DNA from: Streptomyces sp. NRRL S-646
GTDB lineage: Bacteria > Actinomycetota > Actinomycetes > Streptomycetales > Streptomycetaceae
Assembly: GCF_000720765.1 (NCBI RefSeq)
Contig: NZ_JODC01000010.1
Coordinates: 496,001 to 560,000 of the forward strand
Reading direction: 5' to 3'
Length of the DNA: 64,000 nt
This document shows, in pieces, positions 45,341-54,382 of this stretch. Positions within the stretch are counted from its first letter, which is position 1. Each line of letters starts with the position of its first letter. The translations under genes were made by a program, and so were the position numbers. Under the pieces are notes generated by a model that was given only the letters and a program-made list of their open reading frames with translations, was not told where the DNA came from and did no database searches.

Positions 45341-45780
45341 CACGGCATCCTGAGGAGGCGGTTCGCCGCTCGCCCGAAGACGTACCGGGCCGCCCGCAGG
45401 GGGAGCGGGTCGAGGAACCCCGGCAGCAGCCGGACCCCGAGCTCCTCCCGCCAGACCACCCGGCTGCGGCCCCCGGGCCCCGGCCGCACCTCGATCTCCG
45501 CCCAGCCTGTCACGACCCGTCCCCGCTTCTCCAGCCGGCACAGACCAGGTGCGTCGTCCGTCGGCGGCCGCCACACCGTGACCTCCATCCGGTCGTCGAA
45601 GGCGAGCGGCCCGAGTCCCGAACGGGCCACGACCACCGTGCCCTCGCGGGTCGGCGGGGGAGTGGTCACCGTGACGCGGGTCAGCGGGACCACTTCGCCG
45701 TGCCGGGGCCACTCGGTCAGGCGGCGCCACGCCTCGTCGAGAGGGAGCGGTGCCGTGCGTTCGAGGAGGAAGTTGACCAC
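45340..45780 (-). CDS. SRPBCC (START-like) family protein
   Basis: This 146-residue protein has the START/Bet v 1-like pattern: MVNFLLERTAPLPLDEAWRRLTEWPRHGE, then alternating strands and a C-terminal helix (RAARYVFGRAANRLL). Such small proteins bind hydrophobic ligands or act as cyclases; nothing here shows which. It begins at GTG without a strong ribosome site and overlaps the following methyltransferase (ATGA), so the two probably work together. Confidence 0.75.
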   Translation of the reverse strand: MVNFLLERTAPLPLDEAWRRLTEWPRHGEVVPLTRVTVTTPPPTREGTVVVARSGLGPLAFDDRMEVTVWRPPTDDAPGLCRLEKRGRVVTGWAEIEVRPGPGGRSRVVWREELGVRLLPGFLDPLPLRAARYVFGRAANRLLRMP

Positions 45781-45982
45781 GTAACGAATCGTAAGGAATC
45801 AAGGCTGCTCAGAGGGGTGTTCATCCGCACGTCACGCACTTGGCCCAGCGGCGTAATGCCGGAAGGCGTAGACAGGACGGTGGCTGCGGAATGCCGCAAG
45901 GGTGGGGTCACATAAGTCCCATCCCCCTACCATTCCTCACATGGGCGGGCAATCCGCCTGCCCCCGGGGGAAGTTGGACGTC

Positions 45983-46993
45983 ATGCCACTCAAAGCCTAC
46001 GGCGTGCTGATCGCACGCGCGGTCGACACCCGGCGCGAGGGCGCCACGAACACACCGCACTACCAGATCCACCTCCAGGACGACGCCGGCACGAACTACC
46101 GCGCCGCCGTCAACGTCCTCTCCCAGGAACGCCCCTCCGAGCTGCTGTACCTGGTTGACGAGGACCTCCGGCACCCGGTCACCGCCCGTCTGGACGGCCT
46201 GCCGAGCGGCTGGAACACCCTGCCGCCCGGCCCCGGCGGCCCGAACCTCGACTTCGTGCGCGGCAACCTCTTCGACCCGGCGAAGATGCGCACCCTGCCC
46301 CCGGACGTCTCCGGTCCCGACAACGACCTGGCCGACCTCCTGGACCACTACGTACGCCGCGCGGTCGACGACCGGCAGGCCCGGCTGTACGTCTTCGGCG
46401 AGCGCTTCGGCCCCGAACCGGCCGTCAAGGACAAGGTGTTCGGCTTCCTGCCCGGCAACGGCGTCCACGACATCCACATGAACCAGGGCAACAGCCGGAA
46501 GTTCCAGGGCGACGACGGCGTCTGGCAGGACGGCGGGCTGCTCCTGCACTTCCCGGCGCAGGAACGCTGGGTCGGCGTCTTCCTCGCCTTCCAGAGCCAG
46601 TCCTGGCACACGGACGACGTGACCGGGCATTCCCAGGACGACGTCGACGGCAATCGCCCGCAGCCGGGCACCCAGCCCGTCCGGATCGTCGCGGCGTTGG
46701 TCAACCCGGCCGGCCCGGCGCCCGAGTCGGAGACGGTGACCCTGCTCAACGCCTCGCCCGCCCAGGTCGATCTGACCGGCTGGCACCTCGTCGACCGCAT
46801 CGGCCAGGGCTCCGCCGTGCCACCCGGGCCGCTCGCCGCCGGAGCCTGTCTGCTCGTTCCTCTGATCGGCGGCGCCCAACTCGGCAACCACGGCGGCGAG
46901 ATCACCCTGAAGAACGCCGACGGCCTCAAGGTGCACGGGGTGTCATACACCGCTGAGCAGGCCGCCCGCGAAGGCTGGTCCGTGGTGTTCTGA
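45983..46993 (+). CDS. DUF2278 (YukJ-like) protein with C-terminal lamin-tail domain
   Basis: This 336-residue protein has the DUF2278 domain in its first 220 residues (MPLKAYGVLIARAVDTRREG, HYQIHLQDD, GVHDIHMNQGN). The last 100 residues form a small beta-sandwich like the lamin-tail domain (VTLLNASPAQVDLTGWHLVDR, GEITLKNADGLKVHGVSY). The biological role of the family is unknown. The ATG has a purine-rich stretch upstream; a 27-codon longer frame does not match the family. Confidence 0.8.
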   Translation: MPLKAYGVLIARAVDTRREGATNTPHYQIHLQDDAGTNYRAAVNVLSQERPSELLYLVDEDLRHPVTARLDGLPSGWNTLPPGPGGPNLDFVRGNLFDPAKMRTLPPDVSGPDNDLADLLDHYVRRAVDDRQARLYVFGERFGPEPAVKDKVFGFLPGNGVHDIHMNQGNSRKFQGDDGVWQDGGLLLHFPAQERWVGVFLAFQSQSWHTDDVTGHSQDDVDGNRPQPGTQPVRIVAALVNPAGPAPESETVTLLNASPAQVDLTGWHLVDRIGQGSAVPPGPLAAGACLLVPLIGGAQLGNHGGEITLKNADGLKVHGVSYTAEQAAREGWSVVF

Positions 46994-47080
46994 CGGCACC
47001 CGGAAGCCCTCTACCGCACTCGCACACCCGTACGGCACGATGAGCCCGACCCGCACCACCGCCGGCCGGGAGGGTGTCCC

Positions 47081-48295
47081 GTGGACCGTGAACTGCACGG
47101 CAGGCTCGACGAGTTGCAGCGTGACCCCTACCCGCACTACGAGCGGGCGCGACATGCCGAGGGCCTGACGTACGTCGCCGAGCTCGACGCGTGGCTGGTC
47201 GCCCGGGACGCCGACGTACGGGAAGTCCTGCGCCGGCCCGAGGACTTCTCGTCGGCGAACGCCCTTGTCCCCGACGTGCTGCCCGGGCCCGCCGCACTCG
47301 CCGTCCTCGGCGGCGGGTTCGGCGGGCGGCCCGTCGTCGTCACCGCCGACGGCGCCCGGCATCAGCAGCTACGGGCGCCGATCGTCCGCGGGCTCTCACC
47401 GGCGCGTGTCGCGGCCGTGCTGCCGTACGCCGCCGAGCGGGCCGCAGCCCTGGTCGACGCCTTCGTGAAGGACGGGCACGTCGAGCTGATGTCGGCGTAT
47501 GCCGGGAAGCTGCCCGGAGACGTCATCGGCCGTGTCGTCGGCCTCGACCCCGCCGACGTGCCCGCCGTCGTGCACGGCGGCCATCGCGCCGAGGAACTGC
47601 TGTTCCGCCCCCTGGCGGAGGACGAGCAGATCGCCGCGGCCGAGGACGTGGTCGCGATGCAGCACATCCTCGACCGGTACGCCCGGGAGCGGCACGCCGC
47701 GCCCCGCGAGGATCTCTGCACGGAGCTCGTCACCTCGGTCGTCGGCGAGGGCGAGCTCACCCTGGAACACCGGCACGAACTCGTCGCCCATCTCCAGAAC
47801 CTGCTGATCGCCGGGCATCTGACGACGACTGCCCTCATCGGAACGGCCGTTCTGCACCTGCTCCGGCACCCCCGCCAGTGGGAGCTGCTGTGCGCCGAGC
47901 CCGAGCGCATCGCGGCGGCCGTCGAGGAGGCCGCCCGCCATGACAGCGCCTTGCAGGGTTTCCGCCGTGTCACCACCGGTCCGGTCACCCTCGCCGGTAC
48001 CGAACTCCCGCCCGGTGCAACGCTGTTCGTGGCTTTCGGCGCCGCCAACCGGGACTCCGCCCGGCACCCCCGCCCCGACGAGTTCGACATCACCCGCACC
48101 CCCGGCCGCCACCTCGCCTTCGGCTACGGCGTGCACGGCTGCCCCGGCTCCCAGCTCGCCCGCGAGCAACTCCGCCTCACCCTGGCGGAGTTGACCCGCA
48201 GGCTGCCGGGCCTGCGACTGGCGGACGACCGTCCGGTCACCATGCGGCCGACGATGATCCACCGGTCACCGGAGAGCCTGCACCTCACCTGGTGA
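47081..48295 (+). CDS. Cytochrome P450
   Basis: This 404-residue heme monooxygenase is of bacterial class I type. The I-helix reads AGHLTTT (244-250) and the ExxR is E283/R286. The heme loop AFGYGVHGCPGSQLA has Cys354 as ligand. The conserved alcohol/acid pair of the I-helix is HL-T rather than the usual E/D-T, so the proton relay may differ. It starts at GTG. No ferredoxin or reductase gene is adjacent, and no biosynthetic cluster surrounds it, so its substrate is unknown. Confidence 0.93.
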   Translation: MDRELHGRLDELQRDPYPHYERARHAEGLTYVAELDAWLVARDADVREVLRRPEDFSSANALVPDVLPGPAALAVLGGGFGGRPVVVTADGARHQQLRAPIVRGLSPARVAAVLPYAAERAAALVDAFVKDGHVELMSAYAGKLPGDVIGRVVGLDPADVPAVVHGGHRAEELLFRPLAEDEQIAAAEDVVAMQHILDRYARERHAAPREDLCTELVTSVVGEGELTLEHRHELVAHLQNLLIAGHLTTTALIGTAVLHLLRHPRQWELLCAEPERIAAAVEEAARHDSALQGFRRVTTGPVTLAGTELPPGATLFVAFGAANRDSARHPRPDEFDITRTPGRHLAFGYGVHGCPGSQLAREQLRLTLAELTRRLPGLRLADDRPVTMRPTMIHRSPESLHLTW

Positions 48296-48312
48296 CGCGC
48301 AGCTCTGTCCGG

Positions 48313-48864
48313 CTACTGGCCGTAGAACGTGGCGTCCCCCTTGTCCGTGGCCGTGCTCGGGGTCTGCACGTACAGCAGGTAGTTGTAGTGCCGGATGCAG
48401 CGCCCGGCGTAGTTGTACGACTCGTAGGAGATCCCGGCGGAGTCGGCGAGACCGGCCCGCTGGTAGAACGTCGCGTCGGAGGCGAACGTCGTCGTCCCGT
48501 CGTTCTTCTCCAGCCACACCTCGAAGTTCTTGTGCCGCAGGTAGTAGCCGGGGTGGTCGGCCGACTCCAGCGAGACGGTGCCGCTGCCCGCCAGGCCCGT
48601 CACGACCCGGAACTGCGAGTCCGCGAGCGGGCTGACGTTCGCCTCGATGCGGGCGCGGTAGTCGTAGTGCCGGATGAAACGGTCCGGGTAGTTGTACGAG
48701 GAGAAGCGCTGAGGGGTGACCCCGTCGGCGACGGGGATGCCGAAGTCGGGGGTGCCGTCCGCCTTCCAGTAGATCTTCTGGACGCGGGTGCGGCGGTTGG
48801 GGTCGTTGAGCGGGTCGCCGGTGATGTCCTTGTACCGCCCGCGACTGCATGACAGGGCCGTCGG
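48313..48864 (-). pseudogene. 3' relic of a GH43-type enzyme with an AbfB (CBM42) domain
   Basis: The frame encodes the end of an arabinan-degrading type enzyme (GRYKDITGDPLNDPNRRTRV, KIYWKADGTPDFG) fused to an arabinose-binding AbfB domain (FSSYNYPDRFIRHYDY and ESYNYAGRCIRHYNY, both RHY-type repeats). The catalytic part is gone: upstream the frame meets a TAG at 48865-48867 with no start codon or ribosome site, and another gene begins at 48937. It is therefore a truncated remnant and unlikely to be made. Confidence 0.75.
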
Positions 48865-48936
48865 CTACCTTGACCGACGTCGACGCCCGACGATCCGCCG
48901 TAACGACCGCCGAGATGCGGGAAGCAGGAACACCGT

Positions 48937-49599
48937 ATGCCGCTCATCTGCCTCGTCCGCCACGGCCAGGCCTCCTTCGGTGCGCAGGACTACGACGCGC
49001 TGTCGGCCCTGGGCCGCGAACAGGGCACCGCCGTCGGCAGGGAACTCGCCCGCCGCGGCCTGCGCGACCCGCAGGTCGTCTCCGGCACGCTCACCCGCCA
49101 GCGCGACACCGCCCAACTCCTCGCCGAAGCTGCGGGTTTCGAAAAGCCCTCCCCCGAGGATCCGCGCTGGAACGAGTACGACCACACCAGCCTGCTGTCC
49201 CGCTACCCCCAGCACCCGGGGTCCGACGACCAGGCGGACTCCCGGGCAGTGCAAGTGGTCCTCGACCGGGCCCTGGGGCGGTGGATCGAGGACGCCGCCG
49301 AGACGGGCCCCACCGGCTGGACGGCGTTCGCGGGCGGCGCGAGCGCGGCGCTGGCCGAGTTGACCACGACCCTCGGCCAGGGCCGCGACGCGGTCGTGGT
49401 CACCTCGGGCGGCGTCCTCGCCGCGCTCTGCGGCACCCTGCTGTCGCTGCCGCCCGCCTCGGTGGTCGCCCTCAACCGCGTCGTCGTGAACGCCTCCGTC
49501 ACCACCCTCGTCGTGGGCGGCTCCGGGACCAACCTCCTCACCTTCAACGACCACGCCCACTTCACCGGCGACGGCCGCCGACTGCTCACCTACCGCTGA
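48937..49599 (+). CDS. Histidine phosphatase superfamily protein
   Basis: This 220-residue protein has the catalytic loop LVRHGQASFGAQDYD near its start, giving the phospho-His residue. The second conserved His is in VVTSGGVLAAL-type context near residue 150, less clear than usual. Phosphoglycerate mutase-like or phosphatase roles are both possible. GCAGGA lies about 9 nt before the ATG. Confidence 0.85.
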   Translation: MPLICLVRHGQASFGAQDYDALSALGREQGTAVGRELARRGLRDPQVVSGTLTRQRDTAQLLAEAAGFEKPSPEDPRWNEYDHTSLLSRYPQHPGSDDQADSRAVQVVLDRALGRWIEDAAETGPTGWTAFAGGASAALAELTTTLGQGRDAVVVTSGGVLAALCGTLLSLPPASVVALNRVVVNASVTTLVVGGSGTNLLTFNDHAHFTGDGRRLLTYR

Positions 49600-49631
49600 G
49601 CTGTAGGAGCCCCCGCCGCTTCGACGGTCGC

Positions 49632-50261
49632 TCAGTGGTGCGGTTGGGCGTGATAGAGGTGGTCCAGCACCGAGACGGTGTCGGCGGCACTGCCGACCAG
49701 CATGGGGGTGGTGCGGAAACGTCCGCCCACGACCACAGTGGGCATTTCGGTCACCTGGTAGTGCTCACGGAGCGCGGGCGCCGCCTCGACGGAGGCGTCG
49801 ACCTCCTTGGACGTGTAAGCCGCTCGTACCGCCGCCACGTCGAGCCCCTCTGCCGCCGCCCATCTCACGACAGTCCGCTCGGAGGTGAGCTCCTTGCCCT
49901 CCTCCCGCACGGCCTGGAACACGGGAAGCGCCTCCTTCTCCGCGAGGTGGAGCTTGTCCAGCGTGTAGAACAGGCGGGCGTACGCGACCATGTCGGTCTG
50001 GTCCGCCCAGACTGCGGGGATTCGCACCAGCTTCACCGCGGGGTGCTGCTGTGCGGCCCAGTCCTCCAACGGCTTCTCGAGCTCGTAGGAGTGCGGGCAG
50101 TCGTAGTAGAACACCTCCGCCACTTCCCGGGGGGCGACACCGGTGACCCGGTGCTTGAGCTTGAGGTACTGCTCGCCCTCCTTCGGCTGGCCGTCGGCGG
50201 CACCGAGCAGACAGGTCAGGACGGTCGACAGCGCGAACAGGCGCATGATCTTCTTCTTCAT
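49632..50261 (-). CDS. DsbA-like secreted thioredoxin-fold protein with CPHS in place of CxxC
   Basis: This 209-residue protein has a signal peptide (KKKIMRLFALSTVLTCLLG). The DsbA fold follows, with KEGEQYLKL and then FYYDCPHSYE. The usual CPHC redox site is CPHS here (Cys55-Ser58; codon TCC in place of TGC, one base). The cis-proline loop (TEMPTVVVGGRF) is intact. With one cysteine it could not cycle as an oxidase alone but could act as an isomerase-like or monothiol partner. DsbA proteins of this proteobacterial look are uncommon in Streptomyces, so transfer is possible. AAGGTGG is 6 nt before the ATG. Confidence 0.78.
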   Translation of the reverse strand: MKKKIMRLFALSTVLTCLLGAADGQPKEGEQYLKLKHRVTGVAPREVAEVFYYDCPHSYELEKPLEDWAAQQHPAVKLVRIPAVWADQTDMVAYARLFYTLDKLHLAEKEALPVFQAVREEGKELTSERTVVRWAAAEGLDVAAVRAAYTSKEVDASVEAAPALREHYQVTEMPTVVVGGRFRTTPMLVGSAADTVSVLDHLYHAQPHH

Positions 50262-50374
50262 GGCGGCCACCTTGGCGCTCCGCGCCTCGGCGGACCTCGG
50301 TGACACTCGCAATGTCCCTCGTTCGGACCGCCCAACTGCCCGGAACCGTCCTGGAAGAGCCTTGGAAGGGGAAA

Positions 50375-52471
50375 GTGTTGACCGCTGACGTCGCAGCAGT
50401 GCAGAGATCCCGTCTCTGGTCGCACCCGGAACTCGGACTCCACGCCTTCGCGGACGCCACCGGCTCGGTCAGGCTGGGCACGTCCGACCAGGACTGGGCC
50501 TCCCTCGTCCCCCTGGTCGAGGTCACCGCCACCGGCCACGGACGCCTGTGGTCGGGCGAACGCTTCATCGAGACGGCCATCGGCGACCGCCTGGCCTACC
50601 GCGGCCACGAGACGGCCGAGGACGGAACCCGCGAGCGTACGACGATCCGACTGGCGGACCCTGTGACCGAACTGGCCGCCGACGTCGTCCTGGAGACCGG
50701 TCCGGGCGCCGGTTTCCTGCGCGCCCGGGTGCGCCTGGTCAACGAGGGCGGGGCACCGCTCCGGCTGGAGAGCGTGACCACCCTGACCCTCGGCGGCATC
50801 ACCGATGCCGACGGCGGCTCCGACGGTCTGACCCTGCACTGGGCCGACAACGACTGGCTCGCCGAATGCCGCTGGCGGCAGGCCGCCTTCCGCGACCGGG
50901 TCGTCCCGCTCAGCCGGTCCGCCCACGGACACGAGGGGCGCGGCTGCTTCGAGCGCTATTCGCAGGGCAGTTGGTCCACCGGCCGGCATCTCCCCGTCGG
51001 CGCACTCACCGACGGGGACGGTCGCGCCTGGCTGTGGCAGATCGAGTCCAGCGCGGGCTGGCGCTTCGAGACCGGTGAACGCGAAGGCGCGGCCTACGCA
51101 GCCCTGTTCGGCCCCGACGACGCCCACCACCAGTGGCACCACACCCTCGCGCCAGGCGAGGAGTTCCACACCGTTCCCGCCGTCCTCGTCCGGGTCGAGA
51201 CGGGCGGTCTCGACGCCGCGTTCGGTCAACTCACCGACTGCCGCCGCGTTTTCCGCCGCGACCACCCCGATCACCGCACACTTCCGGTGATCTACAACGA
51301 CTACATGAACACCCTCATGGGCGACCCCACCACCGAGAGGCTCATGCCGCTCATCGAGGCAGCGGGCGCGGCCGGTGCCGAGGTCTTCGTCGTCGACGCG
51401 GGTTGGTACGACGACGACGCCCAGGGCTGGTGGGACGCGGTCGGCGCGTGGGAGCCCGCGCAGCGGCGCTTCCCCGGCGGCATCAAGGAGGTCCTGGACG
51501 CCGTCCGGGACCACGGCATGACCCCGGGGCTGTGGCTGGAACCCGAAGTCGTCGGTGTGCGCAGCCCGTTGGCCCGCACCCTGCCGCCCGAGGCGTTCTT
51601 CCGGCGCGGCGGCATCCGCGTCACCGAACACGGCCGGCACCACCTGGACCTGCGTCACCCCGCGGCCCGCGACCATCTCGACTCGGTCGTGGACCGGCTG
51701 GCCGGCGAATGGGGTGTCGGCTATCTCAAGCTCGACTACAACATCAACATCGGCCCCGGTACGGAGAACGGCGTCGAGAGCCCGGGTGCCGGACTGCTCG
51801 GGCACCATCGCGCCCACCTCGACTGGATGGCCTCCGTCCTCGACCGGCACCCCGGCCTGGTCCTGGAGAACTGCGGGTCGGGCGGCCTGCGCATGGACTA
51901 CGCCCAACTGGCCGTGGCCCAGCTGCAGTCCACCAGCGACCAGCAGGACCTGCGGCGCTACCCGCCCATCGCCGCCGCGGCCGCCACCGCCGTGGCCCCC
52001 GAACAGGCCGCCGTGTGGGCCTATCCGCAGCCCGGCCACACCCTCGACGAGATCGCCTTCACCCTCGCCGGGGCGCTGCTCGGCCGGATCCACCTCTCCG
52101 GCTTCCTCGACCGAATGAACGACGACCAGTCCGCCCTCGTACGCTCGGCGCTCGACGTGTACAAGGACATCCGGCGGGAGATCGCCGAGGCGCACCCCTT
52201 CTGGCCGCTCGGCCTGCCCGGCTGGGACGACACCTGGATCGCCCAGGGACTGCGCGGCCCGCAGTCCACGTTCGTCACGGTGTGGCGCAGGGGCCCCGCC
52301 GACGGAACGACCCGCGAGCTCACCGTCCCCCACCTGCGCGGCGCACAGCTCCACCCGTCCGTGCTCCACCCCACCGCGTCCGGCGGCACCGCACAGTGGA
52401 ACGCGGCAGAAGGGAAGCTCACCGTCTCCCTGCCCCGCTCCGACACGGCCGTCCTCCTCCGGCTCAGCTGA
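50375..52471 (+). CDS. GH36 alpha-galactosidase
   Basis: This 698-residue enzyme splits terminal alpha-galactosides such as raffinose and melibiose. A beta-sandwich domain precedes the TIM barrel, where the nucleophile is Asp454 (YLKLDYN) and the acid/base is Asp508 (CGSGGLRMDYAQ). No signal peptide is seen, so it is cytosolic. GGAAGGGG precedes both a GTG and a TTG one codon later; either could start. No transporter is attached. The end overlaps the convergent dehydratase gene by 8 nt. Confidence 0.93.
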   Translation: MLTADVAAVQRSRLWSHPELGLHAFADATGSVRLGTSDQDWASLVPLVEVTATGHGRLWSGERFIETAIGDRLAYRGHETAEDGTRERTTIRLADPVTELAADVVLETGPGAGFLRARVRLVNEGGAPLRLESVTTLTLGGITDADGGSDGLTLHWADNDWLAECRWRQAAFRDRVVPLSRSAHGHEGRGCFERYSQGSWSTGRHLPVGALTDGDGRAWLWQIESSAGWRFETGEREGAAYAALFGPDDAHHQWHHTLAPGEEFHTVPAVLVRVETGGLDAAFGQLTDCRRVFRRDHPDHRTLPVIYNDYMNTLMGDPTTERLMPLIEAAGAAGAEVFVVDAGWYDDDAQGWWDAVGAWEPAQRRFPGGIKEVLDAVRDHGMTPGLWLEPEVVGVRSPLARTLPPEAFFRRGGIRVTEHGRHHLDLRHPAARDHLDSVVDRLAGEWGVGYLKLDYNINIGPGTENGVESPGAGLLGHHRAHLDWMASVLDRHPGLVLENCGSGGLRMDYAQLAVAQLQSTSDQQDLRRYPPIAAAAATAVAPEQAAVWAYPQPGHTLDEIAFTLAGALLGRIHLSGFLDRMNDDQSALVRSALDVYKDIRREIAEAHPFWPLGLPGWDDTWIAQGLRGPQSTFVTVWRRGPADGTTRELTVPHLRGAQLHPSVLHPTASGGTAQWNAAEGKLTVSLPRSDTAVLLRLS

Positions 52472-53336
52472 AGATCACCTCGGCGCTCGCGTGCCGGGCC
52501 TCGCGAGGGGTGGCGATGTGCAGTTGGGCCTGCCCGTCGCAGGGCGCGCCGTCGGCGAGGAGGTGTTCGCCCACGAACGTCGGACGGTGCAGCCGGTAGG
52601 ACAGTGACCGCACCTGCCGCTGCGGGGCGTTCCTGCGGACCAGCTCCAGCATCAGCAGCGCCAGCAGCGGGCCGTGCACGACGAGGCCGGGGTAGCCCTC
52701 GACGTCACGGCAGTACGGGGTGTCGTAATGAATGCGGTGCGCATTGGCCGTGAGCGCACTGAAGCGGAAGAGCAGGGTTTCGTCCGGCTGCAGGCGCAGG
52801 TACCACGAGCCCTCCGGCTCCGGTACGGCAGAGTCGTCGAGGGCGGCCGGGTGCCGGGGAGCGGGGCCCGCGCCCGACCTGTAGACGATGTCCTGTTCCT
52901 CGACCAGGCAGGTGCGGCCGTGCTGCCGGAACTCCTGGCGCTCGGTGACGAACAGCAGCTCCCCGCTGCGGCCCTGCTTCGGGGCGACCGCGGCCAGACT
53001 GCTGACCCGCTCGGCCGGTTCGCCGAGGCGCAGGGGCTCGCCGATCGTGCAGCGCCCGCCGGCGAACATCCGCCGACGGCTCGGGACGGGCGGCAGGAAG
53101 CGCGCGTCGCGCAGATGCCCGTCCGGGCCCAGGGACTCCTGGGGCGGCCAGTGCAGGAAGTACAGCCACTGCCACAGCGGAGGCAGCGGATCACCGTCCT
53201 CGGCGGCGGTGCCGGGCAGGTCCAGCACCGCCGACAGAGCCGCCGCCGGCCCGGCCGGCAGAGCGTCCCCGTCCGTGACCGGCTCGGGACGCCAGGACTC
53301 GACGTAGGAGGCAAGGGGGGCGGGGGAGGAGGACAT
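52464..53336 (-). CDS. MaoC/HTD2-like FAS1 dehydratase family protein
   Basis: This 290-residue protein has a double hot-dog layout. The N-domain carries RRRMFAGGRCTIGEPLRLGEPAERVSSL and the C-domain the hydratase signature HRIHYDTPYCRDVEGYPGLVVHGPLLALL. It matches hydroxyacyl-thioester dehydratases such as mesaconyl-C4-CoA hydratase-type proteins. The acyl-CoA substrate is unknown. It is followed by a LysR gene on the same strand, 13 nt upstream, so the two could be cotranscribed. Confidence 0.85.
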   Translation of the reverse strand: MSSSPAPLASYVESWRPEPVTDGDALPAGPAAALSAVLDLPGTAAEDGDPLPPLWQWLYFLHWPPQESLGPDGHLRDARFLPPVPSRRRMFAGGRCTIGEPLRLGEPAERVSSLAAVAPKQGRSGELLFVTERQEFRQHGRTCLVEEQDIVYRSGAGPAPRHPAALDDSAVPEPEGSWYLRLQPDETLLFRFSALTANAHRIHYDTPYCRDVEGYPGLVVHGPLLALLMLELVRRNAPQRQVRSLSYRLHRPTFVGEHLLADGAPCDGQAQLHIATPREARHASAEVIFS

Positions 53337-53349
53337 GGGCTTGATTTCC

Positions 53350-54282
53350 TCAGGTCGGCGGGGCGGTTGGCAAGCTCACCGGAGCCAGTCGCAGGTGAGC
53401 GGCCGTGGCCCGCAGTTCCCGCACGCAGGCGCGCACGACAGCCGCTCCGGCCAGTTCGGAGGTGGTGACGTAGCCGACCCGGCGCGTCGGGCGCTCGGGG
53501 CCGAGATCGGCGATCGCGACCGAGTCCGGTGCTCCGGCCAGCGAGAGCGCGGGCATGATCGCCATTCCGTGCCCTCCGCTCACCAAGGAGAGCACCGCTC
53601 CGTCGTCCTCGGCCTCGACGGTCGCCTTCGGGATCCAGTCCTGTGCCGCCCACCAGTCACGGGTGTACGAACCGCAGTTCTCCGCCCAGTCGACCAGAGG
53701 CAGCGAACGCGGGGCGGCGTGTCCCGCCGCGTGCACCAGGGCGTACGGCTCCTCGAAGAGGCCGCCGGTGACCAGACCCGGCGGCAGCGGCGCGGAGCCG
53801 CCCAGCGTGGCGATGGCGATGTCGGCCTTCCCGTCGGCCACTTCGCCCGCGGTGCCGCGCCCCACCTCCCGGACGATCCGCACCCGCGGCTCGATCCCGC
53901 GATGCCGGGCGCGCAACCGCTCGAGGACGGGCGGAAGCAGATGGAGAGCCGCGCTGCGGAAGGCCGCGATCCGCAACGGCCCCTCCGCCGCGTCGGACAT
54001 GGCCGCACCGCGCGCCTCGGCGGTCAGGACGTCCAGCAGGCGCAGGATGCGGCGGGCGTGCGCCACGGCCTTCTCTCCGGCAGGGGTGGGGCGGGCGCCG
54101 GTACGGCCGCGGTCGAAGAGCACGGCACCGATCTTGCGCTCGCTGCCGCGCACCGAGTGGGAGACCGCGGACTGCGTCAGACCGAGTGCCCGGGCCGCGG
54201 CCGAGAAGCCGTCGGTGTCCGCGACCGCCACCAGGACGCGCAGTTCGTGCGGGGCGAGATCGGAGTCTGTCGTGCGGGCCAC
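53350..54282 (-). CDS. LysR family transcriptional regulator
   Basis: This 310-residue protein has the LysR helix-turn-helix (LRVLVAVADTDGFSAAARALGLTQSAVSHSV) and a periplasmic-binding-like effector domain (IAAFRSAALHLLPPVL, ADIAIATLGG). GAGGTGAGC lies before the GTG. It diverges from an oxidoreductase across a 100-nt gap holding a typical T-N11-A palindrome. A plausible loop is autorepression with activation of the oxidoreductase. The effector is unknown. Confidence 0.9.
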   Translation of the reverse strand: MARTTDSDLAPHELRVLVAVADTDGFSAAARALGLTQSAVSHSVRGSERKIGAVLFDRGRTGARPTPAGEKAVAHARRILRLLDVLTAEARGAAMSDAAEGPLRIAAFRSAALHLLPPVLERLRARHRGIEPRVRIVREVGRGTAGEVADGKADIAIATLGGSAPLPPGLVTGGLFEEPYALVHAAGHAAPRSLPLVDWAENCGSYTRDWWAAQDWIPKATVEAEDDGAVLSLVSGGHGMAIMPALSLAGAPDSVAIADLGPERPTRRVGYVTTSELAGAAVVRACVRELRATAAHLRLAPVSLPTAPPT

Positions 54283-54301
54283 GGGGCGCTCACCTCAACG
54301 T

Positions 54302-54316
54302 ATGAGAAATGCTCAT
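54302..54316. promoter_or_regulatory. LysR-type T-N11-A operator
   Basis: ATGAG-AAATG-CTCAT is a perfect 5-bp inverted repeat obeying the T-N11-A rule. It sits 20 nt before the LysR start and 67 nt before the divergent oxidoreductase. Confidence 0.65.
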
Positions 54317-54382
54317 GGAACGGGGCGTCGCATGAGCCCAACCGGCTGCCCGGCAGGGGCATTCCCGCCCTACGGTCCGCTC

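Noticed and set aside
47081..48295. P450 as part of a secondary-metabolite cluster.
   Set aside because: Neighbours are DUF2278, a GH43 relic and a phosphatase; there are no synthase, tailoring or export genes.
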